From positions 1 through 5,552 of the forward strand of contig DAOSES010000046.1 of the NCBI GenBank assembly GCA_035363255.1: a stretch of 5,552 nt of DNA. Direction: 5' to 3'. The notes below the pieces were generated by a model. It made no database searches. It was given only the letters and a program-made list of their open reading frames with translations, and was not told where the DNA came from. Of this stretch, positions 1 through 5,552 are shown one piece after another. The translations under genes and the position numbers were made by a program. How positions within the stretch are numbered: the stretch's first letter is position 1; each line of letters begins with the position of its first letter. This DNA comes from T3SED10-260 sp035363255. GTDB taxonomy: Bacteria > Caldisericota > Caldisericia > UBA6126.

Positions 1-3000
1 GCATGGGCGAAGAATTTGTCGGAGCTGTCAATGGCGTCAATGCCAAAGACTATGGCATGCCCCTCACTCCCTTTACCGACAATATCCGCTACTACGATAC
101 CGCCAATCCCGAAGAGCCTCGTGAAGCTCTTTACGGTTGTGGCGAACCTATCTATGAAATCTCCTATGACAATATGCAGGCTTTCAATCAAGCCCTGCTC
201 CTTACTCCCGACCTGGTCTATACCGTTAAAGCGGGCGATCGTCGTATCACCGGCTTGACCGTCACCGTAGGCAGCAATGAAATTGTCTATGCTCCTGATA
301 CCCTCGTAACAGTAGGCGATGCGGATGTAGGCTTCAGCCTCTATCCCTTCGATGCCAACAAATATTTCTTCGTGGATAAAGTCCACCCCGACAAAGAAAT
401 TGTTCTCAATCGCAAATACGATCTTGGTGAAGCCATCTATCTCAACACCAAACTGGGTGTCGATTGGGCCAATATGCAATATACCCCCTTCCCTTATGCC
501 CGTCGCTTCCCCGCTATTTCCAACCTCACTGGCAATGATTCGAACTATGTTAAATATGTTACTCGTACTAATGCAGGGGGCCATGCTAACAAAACCATCC
601 CCACCTATATCGACGTTGATCTCAATGGTCGAGTTTCCATGGGTGACATCCGATTAACTGAAGTTCGTGACCTTCGTACCTCCAACCGCTACTACAAAGC
701 TTATTCCACCGTCCAGGAAAATGACACCGATGCACAAGCCAATCTTCTCATGACTATTCCTACCCGTATGGGTGTCAATATGTGGTATGCCAAGGAAGGC
801 TACAACATCTTTACTCCCGACAATCAATGGAACCGTTTCAATGATGTCTACATCGATGTCAACAACGATACCTTCGTCTCGGGTGTTGGCCAGCGTTCTC
901 CAAGAGACAACGCTGATATTCGTTTGAGCAACACCTTTGGCTACGGCATTGGTTCCACGGTCTATGACCAACAGGCCAATGGTCTCTGGGACGCCATCAA
1001 CGAACAGCATGATGACCGTGATGTTGGCAATTGGGACGATCCCACTTCCAATGTGCGCAATTTTGATTTGGATTCGACCTCTCCACTATTTGGTGCTGCA
1101 TCTAATGCTTTTACAATCAGCATCACTCAAGATGGTCTTTTCTTTATCGATCCTTTTGACGTTTTTGGTATTAATAGCTGGGAACCCGCTTCCGTTCAAC
1201 TCACTCCCATGACTGTGGATTCCCGCTTTATCCGTTTGACCGAAGTAGCCATTTCCGATACCACCTATGCTTGTGGCTCCAATGTATCCTCTGGCGACTT
1301 CTGGTACAACCAGAATCCTGTCCATCGTCTGAGCATGGGTCTCAACTGCGACTTCCGCTTTATCGATGCCGTAGTTCAACCTGGTCCCGTGTCTGTCAAT
1401 ATTAAAGTCTCTGCTCCTTTCAAAGTAGAGCAGACCTCTCAAGTCGATATCAGCCTGGCCACCCCCTTGAAAAAAGGCGAAGAAGTCTGGGTCTTGGTCC
1501 AGGATGTCTGGGCTCCCAACGCTACTGCCCAAAATATGATCAATCCCTTCACCCATGTTTACAAACTCGACATCGACAAGCAAACCGTCAGCTTCCAATA
1601 CACTCCCTACCGTGGCTCTTGTGGCGAATTCTCCACCAATTATCCCCTCCGTATCTATACCTTCAAAGAAGTTGGTGGTGTCAAAGAGCCTGTTCCTCCT
1701 AATGCTGGTTCTGGTTTATACCTCGATCCTTTCTATTCCAACTTCTTAAATACTGATGAAAAAGGAAATATTGTTACCACTGATGCTCCCGTACCTCCCG
1801 TTCCTCCAATTCCTTCCAGTATTGCTTATACTTATGACTGCTACAACACCCGTGAATACAACGTACTACCTGAAGATATGTTGGTTTCCTCTGCTTCCAA
1901 ATGTATTGACGTCCTTAGCCAACGCTTCCCCAATCTTACCGTACGCTTATATGATGGAGACAACCCCAACGATGTTAACGACCCATCCAATATCAGACTA
2001 TCTCTTACCAACGGCGAAGAGTTAGTTGCCAACTACAACGCTGTTGGCGCTGGTATTGAATATCTTTTCACCGGCTGGGCTGAAGAATGGTTAGCTATAC
2101 GTGATGGTCAAATAGCTCAACCCACTACCCTAAATCAAAACAGTACACCAAAAATTCACTCTTATGGTAAGGTTATTGTTCAGATCAACAAAAATGGCAG
2201 CTTCAATTATTGGTATTGGATGGATGAATATCCTTTCAATGTTCTTGACAAGAATGATGTATTGAGCGCTAAATATACTGCCTATGATCGTCTGATCTGG
2301 GATAACGCTGATTGTTCAGATCGTAATTCCTGTTATCGTGGCACTCCTGATTTCATGTACAACAACGAAATCACTAAGGGTGACAGATATTATATTGGAA
2401 ATGAAACTTTCTTTACTGTTGAAAATTTTGGTGTCAATGCTCTTGCCACCAACTACAACGAAGTCCCTGGCAACCCAGGTGGAGAAGTTCGTATTGCTGT
2501 CGCTCCCAACGATGCTACCAGCAAACTCAAACTTCGCTTCTATACAACTAATGCCCTTTATGACTACAACAACACCATTCAACATCCTCCTCATTTCATA
2601 TTTGATCCTTCCGCTGGAATTGACTACAGCGGTATTTTAGAACTTAAAGTTCTTCCCCCAGATCCCTATGTCAACTTTGCTGAGTTCAAGATTGTTGACC
2701 ATGCTCTTCAAAATTCTCAAGTAAACTATACTTCTGGTTTTAATCCCCTTTACGATCTCCCAGTCCCTGCCCCCCAGATTGAAGCTCCCTATGATCCCAT
2801 CGTCAAAGATGTTGGACGCGATTTCAGAGCTTATCCTGGTGGACAAACTCATACTGGTAGAATCCGTGGTATGGTAAATAGTGGATCCTTCCTTCGCACG
2901 GAAGGTCAACACAATGGATGGAACGCCTATCCTGCCATTTGGTGGTGGTATTGGTATCAGAACGTAAACATGAACAATTTTACCGATTTCAATAAACTTG

Positions 3001-5552
3001 GTACTGAGTTCTATCCTCTCACTGATTATAGTCTTTACTTCATCATGAAAGATGGGGATGGAAAGCATATGACGCTTGATCCCGATCCTCTTATTCCACT
3101 TGATCAAAGAGTCAGACAGCTTCGTATTGTTGGACCCTTTATGACTCCTGCTGTTTACAACGAAGAACGCAAATCTATTATTTCTGATTGGCGTTACAAC
3201 GGAACTGATCATCCTCCATTAAAGTATGATTATTCCGGAGAAATCATCATCGACGAAAACAATTTCATGGACTATCAAGGCTACTTTGGTCAAAACGGAA
3301 GCGATTGGACCAGATCACAGTGGAATGGTGCCAATGATGTTCCTTATACCTACCTCAACGAATATCTCCGTTTTGGAAGAGATCTTGACTACTCCAGAGT
3401 CAGTGATGTTGTACGTATTCCTGAAATTATTCCAGTAGGTAGTGGAGTAGTACGTATTGAAGCCACTCTCTGGGATGGCACCATGAAGATTTTCCAGGAT
3501 TGTTGTGCTGAGCCTCCTACGGATGGTGTCGATGTTTATGGTCTTGAAATCGAAACCGCTCTTAAAGGCGTCACTGTCAGCATGGATAATAAAGTCGAAA
3601 TTACTTTGAAGGATCATGATCCTATGCAAACCGTTCAGCCAGCCAATAACGCTGTGGTTCTTGTCTGGCAGGATAGAGGTATCATCAACACTCAAACTGG
3701 TAGATATGATGGCGCTGGCGATGGTTGGATCACCTATCCTCCATCCTCCTCAGAAGCCACCGATGTTCAATTCCAGTTTGATCGTTCTGCTGATATCAAT
3801 GGCGATGGCAAAGTATCCTTTGCTGAGTATGAGACTGAAATTATTGGTACTTACGATCTTGCTACCAATACCTGGATGTCTGGTCTGATCGACGCAAGAA
3901 CTTTCCAGCGCGACAACGGAAAGTATATCTTTGACCTTAACGCTGCTAACGGAGCTCAAGTTACCCAAGTCGGTCTCGATTTTGGAGGACTTGATCGTGG
4001 TGGTTTAGGTAAAGATCCTGATCATATTATTTCTGCCTTCGAAGCCTTACCTGTTAACATCACTGCTTACAAATATGGCGACGACAACAATGATCGTGCT
4101 TTCACACCTCTATACAACATGGGTGACAATCTTGCTCAATTCTCACACGAAGTTTATATTGCAGGACAGAAAGCATTAGACGTTCTTCCTATCCAGGATA
4201 TGTCCATTACTATCTCTCCTTCTCTTCTTACCGCAGGTACTATTCCAGAGTTAGTAGATCCAGCAAGCCCATTAACTGTTATTGTTACTAATGCTGAAGG
4301 CGAACCTGTTGATCTGTCCTACGGCGTACCCAATTACAAAGGCGAAACAAAGATTGACTTTGATGATATGTGGAACAATCTGTTCCATGACGTACATCCT
4401 GAGACACTTCCTCAGTATTATTGGCTAAGAACTGACCTTCACAACAATGACTTCACCCGTATCAACAACAACAAGCTTTACGGTCGATATTTTAATCCTA
4501 TTGCTCCAGACTTTACTTTGGCAAAGGATGGCAAATATTCCTTCCGAGGCTTCTGTGCTAATGATCAAGGCGAATTTGATATCGTGGTTTACACTCCCGA
4601 TCGCAAGCATATGGGTGTTGGTACCGTTGTTGTAAAGCTTCCTAATGTGGAATATCAAATCAGCAATACTGAAGATCAATCTGGAACTGAATTTACCCTT
4701 CCTGGTCAGCCTGATTTCTTTATGACTGCTGCTGACAACCGCATCTACAAAGTCAGAGCTACCGTAAAAGATGCTCGTGGCATATTGATTAAAGGTGTTA
4801 CTAAAGGCGTATCCACTTGCGGTGGCGGAACTCGTAACACTGCTAGATTTACTCCTTATTCCACCCGACCTATGTCTTGGGAATTCACTGAACGCGATAA
4901 ATTCCTTTTTGCTGATCATTTCATGCAAGAGCTTTATCCCTACAATCTCCATATTGCCTTCGACTTCAATGACAACCAGCAGATTGATCCCAAGAATTCA
5001 GAGCTTTATTCTTTCAGCGGTTTCAATAGCAAAGACCGTGGTATGGTTTACTACAACACAATGAATTTCATGAACGACAAACTTGAATGGGATATTGAAG
5101 TTAACCCTAACCTTCCTCCAGTAAAAACCTCTACTACTCAAAAACCACGTCTCGATCCACCCGGAAATCCCAATCAACCCAAGCGTCCTGAATCTCCCGA
5201 TCAGACAATCGTAGGCTGGGGACTTGGTTCTATCTACAACAATCCCTACCATGGTGGCTATCTATTCCTTGATATCGATCATACTAAATATCTCGATTAT
5301 CACGACTCCTTAGGTCTCGACGTCAATGGTCAGACCGAGTTCTATCTCTTTGCAGAAGATATTGCTCATGTTGGTGGTCTTATTGGTCACAACTTCTATG
5401 GAAACAATGCCCAGGAAGCTGATCTTGTTGGTGCTCCACCTCCAAACAAAACTGATCCTAAGAGAGTAGAAAGAAGATTCATTCCTGGCAGATCAAACGA
5501 CGGCGTCTTCTTCCTCGATTGGGAAGCCTTCCCCGACAACGAACTCGTGATT
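1..5552 (+). CDS. Interior fragment of a giant multi-domain, calcium-loop-containing putative surface/secreted protein (partial at both ends)
   Basis: The frame beginning at base 3 is open for 1850 codons to the last base, with no stop. The ATG at base 3 is probably internal: the residues after it (GEEFVGAVNGVNAKDYG) are not a signal peptide, and no upstream sequence is visible to show a ribosome site. Codons favour T or C in the third position and are used like those of a real gene throughout. The translation is rich in Asp, Asn, Tyr, Pro, Thr and Val, shows alternating hydrophobic strands, and has no membrane span. It carries an EF-hand loop (1264-1275), a dockerin-like loop (204-215), weaker calcium-type loops, Ig-like stretches, Pro-rich hinges and 12 cysteines. 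EF-hand loops in such a context normally bind calcium and stiffen extracellular proteins. By inference this is a secreted or cell-surface structural or adhesive protein. No catalytic motif is recognisable and no named family is identified. Its true length, signal peptide and anchor lie outside the window. Confidence 0.95.
306..332 (+). repeat. [VI]-[ST]-x-G-D module core, copy 1 (residues 102-110, VTVGDADVG)
   Basis: Residues V102-T-V-G-D106 match a short core that recurs at 211-215, 428-432 and 790-794. It is preceded by Y-A-P-D-T-L (95-101 region), resembling the Y-I-D-V-D-L that precedes copy 2 but two residues shorter, so the calcium loop itself looks lost or degenerate here. It is followed by D-V-G-F-S-L, a beta-strand-like stretch. 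Homology among the copies is inferred from pattern, not from an alignment score. Confidence 0.45.
612..665 (+). repeat. Dockerin/EF-hand-like calcium loop plus I-R-L-T-E-V strand, module copy 2 (residues 204-221)
   Basis: The loop D204-V-D206-L-N208-G209-R-V211-S212-M-G-D215 fits the 12-position EF-hand/dockerin pattern: oxygen ligands at positions 1, 3, 5, 9 and 12, Gly at 6 and a hydrophobic residue at 8. The bidentate position 12 is Asp, as in many dockerins, rather than the Glu of classical EF-hands. It ends in the V-S-x-G-D core and runs directly into I216-R-L-T-E-V221, a strand found again at 410-415. True type I dockerins have two such loops about 24 residues apart linked to helices; no paired loop is visible, so this is a single calcium-type loop and not a dockerin domain. 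Calcium binding is likely from the ligand pattern but not shown. Confidence 0.7.
849..935 (+). repeat. Degenerate calcium loop with insertion, module copy 3 (residues 283-311)
   Basis: Residues Y283-I-D285-V-N287-N-D289-T-F-V292-S293 repeat the Y-I-D-V-D-x-N-x-x-V-S framework of residues 202-212. The two copies diverge after V-S: copy 2 goes straight to M-G-D-I-R-L-T, while this copy has about nine extra residues (within 294-303, containing QRSPRD) before D305-I-R-L-S-N310. Position 12 of the loop would be Gly296, which cannot act as the usual ligand, unless an Asp in the insertion takes that role. This makes it a diverged copy of the same unit, probably with altered or lost calcium binding. 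Confidence 0.55.
1230..1298 (+). repeat. I-R-L-T-E-V strand and V-S-x-G-D core, module copy 4 (residues 410-432)
   Basis: The hexapeptide I410-R-L-T-E-V415 is identical to residues 216-221, yet four of the six codons differ by synonymous changes, so this is not a recent DNA duplication. It is followed within 13 residues by V428-S-S-G-D432. The order (strand first, then core) is reversed relative to copy 2, so the strand may belong to one module and the core to the next. C424 lies between them and may pair with C449. Confidence 0.45.
1368..1682 (+). other. Beta-sandwich-like domain (residues 456-560)
   Basis: This stretch is made of alternating hydrophobic strands: VSVNIKVSAPF (463-473), QVDISLATPLKKGEEVWVLV (480-499), a loop with APNATAQ, then YKLDIDKQTVSFQYTPY (520-536) and YPLRIYTFKEVG (547-558). 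The phrase P-L-K-K-G-E-E-V-x-V-L-V is typical of the turn between strands in extracellular Ig-like or fibronectin-like folds. It contains one cysteine (C540). It lies just before the first Pro-rich linker, which suggests a domain boundary near residue 560. No named family is recognised; the fold is inferred from strand periodicity. Confidence 0.5.
1779..1820 (+). other. Proline-rich interdomain linker (residues 593-606)
   Basis: The sequence D-A-P-V-P-P-V-P-P-I-P-S-S (594-606) has six prolines in ten residues. Together with the weakly structured residues 561-592 it separates the left-hand modules from the block beginning Y-T-Y-D-C at 609. Extended Pro-rich hinges of this kind are common between domains of secreted and surface proteins. 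Confidence 0.75.
1821..2402 (+). other. Cysteine-containing block with acidic loop and I-T-x-G-D core (residues 607-800)
   Basis: The block opens with Y-D-C613-Y-N-T-R-E-Y-N-V-L-P-E-D, followed by C634-I-D-V-L-S-Q-R-F-P-N-L. An acidic loop follows, D651-G-D-N-P-N-D-V-N-D660, which resembles a calcium loop but lacks clean ligand spacing, and then N-I-R-L-S-L (663-668). Strands VIVQINKNGSFNYWYW (724-739) end in an aromatic run. Two cysteines six apart (C771, C777) could close a small disulfide loop. The block ends with E-I790-T-K-G-D794-R-Y-Y, a further copy of the [VI]-[ST]-x-G-D core (bases 2370-2384). The order of elements looks like a real folding unit, but I do not recognise its family. 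Confidence 0.45.
2400..2750 (+). other. Beta-rich block (residues 800-916)
   Basis: Strand-like stretches are ETFFTVENFGVNAL (801-814), GEVRIAVAPNDATSKLKLRF (827-846), SGILELKVLPPD (876-887) and NFAEFKIVDHAL (891-902). There is no cysteine. It resembles an Ig-like or other beta-sandwich segment and ends at the Pro-containing hinge around L-P-V-P-A-P-Q-I-E-A-P (919-929). Fold assignment is inference only. Confidence 0.4.
2922..2960 (+). other. Aromatic cluster W-W-W-Y-W-Y (residues 974-986)
   Basis: Six consecutive aromatic residues occur at W980-W-W-Y-W-Y985, within a stretch that also has W973 and Y976. Tryptophan is the costliest amino acid and runs this dense are rare. Exposed aromatic strips are often used for stacking on sugars, while buried ones can form a rigid core; the sequence alone does not separate these. 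The block around it (936-1150) is rich in Gly, Asn and Tyr and has no recognised family. A smaller run, Y-W-Y-W, sits at 736-739. Confidence 0.85.
3444..3707 (+). other. Beta-rich domain with vicinal cysteines (residues 1148-1235)
   Basis: Strands include SGVVRIEATLWDGTMKIF (1147-1164), DVYGLEIETALKGVTVSMD (1177-1195), KVEITLKDHD (1197-1206) and NNAVVLVWQDRG (1216-1227). The vicinal pair C1167-C1168 falls at the end of the first hairpin. This pattern is Ig-like, with a phrase (N-N-A-V-V-L-V-W-Q-D) that looks like a core strand followed by an acidic turn. It leads through a Gly/Pro/Ser-rich stretch (1234-1250) to the EF-hand loop. The preceding segment D1127-L-D-Y-S-R-V-S-D-V-V-R-I echoes the left-hand calcium-loop modules but with deletions. 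Confidence 0.45.
3792..3827 (+). other. Canonical EF-hand calcium-binding loop (residues 1264-1275)
   Basis: D1264-I-N1266-G-D1268-G-K-V1271-S1272-F-A-E1275 matches the 12-residue EF-hand consensus at every key position: D1, N3, D5, G6, hydrophobic 8, side-chain oxygen at 9 and Glu at 12. It is the strongest recognisable motif in the window. The exiting residues Y-E-T-E-I-I could form a short helix, but the entering stretch (VQFQFDRSA) looks like a strand rather than the usual E-helix, and no second EF-hand is adjacent. Single EF-loops in extracellular bacterial proteins generally hold structural calcium. A further acidic run, G-D1360-D-N-N-D-R, lies about 90 residues on. Confidence 0.85.
4194..4652 (+). 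other. Bacterial Ig-like (invasin/Big-type) domain, with an insertion (residues 1398-1550)
   Basis: The opening M-S-I-T-I-S-P-S-L-L-T-A-G-T (1400-1413), followed by P-L-T-V-I-V-T-N-A-E-G-E-P-V (1423-1436), is the usual start of bacterial Ig-like domains: a strand, then a V-T-x-A-x-G-x-P-V turn. The end of the fold appears as K-Y-S-F-R-G-F-C1518-A-N-D-Q-G-E-F-D-I-V-V-Y (1511-1530) and G-V-G-T-V-V-V-K-L (1538-1546). Between these lie about 70 residues rich in Asn, His and Tyr (1440-1508), longer than a typical connection in this roughly 80-100 residue fold. Such domains act as stiff spacers in adhesins and surface proteins. Confidence 0.6.
4656..5102 (+). other. Block with S-T-C-G-G-G motif and EF-like loop (residues 1552-1700)
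   Basis: This continues from the Ig-like domain with an extracellular-type strand set: VEYQISN (1549-1555), PDFFMTAADNRIYKVRATVK (1570-1589) and I-L-I-K-G-V (1595-1599 region). The motif S-T-C1606-G-G-G-T-R-N-T-A-R-F-T-P-Y looks constrained (Cys in a Gly turn, then a T-P-Y-S-T-R-P run), but no family is recognised. Downstream, D1654-F-N1656-D-N1658-Q-Q-I1661-D1662-P-K-N1665 (bases 4962-4997) fits EF-loop positions 1, 3, 5, 8 and 9, with Asn instead of Glu or Asp at 12. C1606 could pair with C1518. Confidence 0.45.
5109..5207 (+). other. Pro/Lys/Thr-rich interdomain linker (residues 1703-1735)
   Basis: The stretch contains N-L-P-P-V-K-T-S-T-T-Q-K-P-R and then L-D-P-P-G-N-P-N-Q-P-K-R-P-E-S-P, with about nine prolines, several basic residues and almost no hydrophobic residues. 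It is probably an extended, disordered hinge between the block ending in W-D-I-E-V (1696-1700) and the one beginning V-G-W-G-L-G (1737-1742). The clustered Lys and Arg make it the most protease-accessible point in the visible protein. Confidence 0.75.
5271..5306 (+). other. EF-hand-like loop (residues 1757-1768)
   Basis: D1757-I-D1759-H-T1761-K-Y-L1764-D1765-Y-H-D1768 places oxygen-bearing residues at loop positions 1, 3, 5, 9 and 12 and a hydrophobic residue at 8. The usual Gly at position 6 is Lys. It is followed by a second acidic stretch, D1773-V-N-G-Q-T-E, that does not fit the loop spacing. The last domain visible (1736-1850) is cut by the window edge. A short Pro-rich hinge (A-P-P-P-N-K-T-D-P, 1811-1819) lies inside it. 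Confidence 0.45.

Noticed and set aside
3..5. ATG at the first codon of the long frame as the gene start
   Set aside because: No upstream sequence is visible to judge a ribosome site, the following residues are not a signal peptide although the protein looks secreted, and the sequence reads as mid-domain.
16..258. Plus-strand frame-1 open stretch of 80 codons rich in Ser, Pro, Met and Leu
   Set aside because: A shadow of the sense frame; its composition reflects pyrimidine-rich third positions shifted into other codon positions.
612..647. A complete cellulosomal dockerin domain
   Set aside because: Only one calcium loop is present and the second loop expected about 24 residues later is missing, so only a dockerin-like loop is supported.
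1086..1598. Minus-strand open frame of 170 codons
   Set aside because: In codon register opposite the sense gene; its asserted start is a TTG, and it is explained by sense codon bias.
2637..3212. Minus-strand open frame of 191 codons, the longest antisense one
   Set aside because: It is exactly in codon register with the sense gene and stays open because sense codons TTA, CTA and TCA are scarce there. Its translation has no recognisable domain.
522..4064. Many N-x-S/T sequons (for example residues 174-176, 196-198, 506-508, 644-646, 1352-1354)
   Set aside because: A protein this rich in Asn, Ser and Thr will have many by chance, and without knowing the organism N-glycosylation cannot be inferred.
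4425..4952. Minus-strand open frame of 175 codons
   Set aside because: Also in register with the sense frame, without recognisable protein features.
1..5552. CRISPR array, insertion sequence, tRNA or near-identical tandem DNA repeats
   Set aside because: No regularly spaced identical repeats, terminal inverted repeats, transposase motifs or RNA gene consensus were seen; the whole window is coding.

Overview
The whole window is the interior of one very large protein-coding gene on the + strand. Reading from base 3, every one of the 1850 codons to the last base is a sense codon. There is no convincing start and no stop, so both ends of the gene lie outside the window. Residue n occupies bases 3n to 3n+2. 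All other open stretches, on both strands, are shadows of this frame. I see no RNA gene, mobile element, CRISPR array, promoter, ribosome binding site or terminator, and no non-coding stretch.

The protein looks like a secreted or surface-exposed multi-domain protein. It is rich in Asp, Asn, Tyr, Pro, Thr and Val, with alternating beta-strand patterns and no visible membrane segment. It has 12 cysteines, several closely paired, and proline-rich hinges. Calcium-type loops recur along it, including one textbook EF-hand loop (residues 1264-1275) and one good dockerin-like loop (204-215). Layout by residue: 1-455, a region with recurring short cores of the form [VI]-[ST]-x-G-D, some followed by an I-R-L-T strand; 456-560, a beta-sandwich-like domain; about 561-606, a Pro-rich linker; 607-800, a cysteine-containing block with another V/I-S/T-x-G-D core; 800-916, a beta-rich block; about 917-935, a second hinge; 936-1150, a Trp/Tyr-rich block; 1148-1250, a beta-rich domain; 1255-1395, the EF-hand segment; 1398-1550, an Ig-like domain; 1552-1700, a block with another EF-like loop; 1703-1735, a Pro/Lys-rich linker; 1736-1850, the start of another block with an EF-like loop.

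The long intronless frame, mixed codon use and mid-range GC (about half G+C at the left end, lower further right) suggest a bacterium or archaeon, most likely environmental. Giant surface proteins are known from several uncultured lineages (Omnitrophota is one example), but nothing here fixes the phylum. I do not recognise a named protein family over the full length. The best reading is a calcium-stabilised giant cell-surface, S-layer-like or adhesin-like protein; that role is inference. Codon choice changes along the gene, with AGA and GGA almost absent in the first third and common afterwards.
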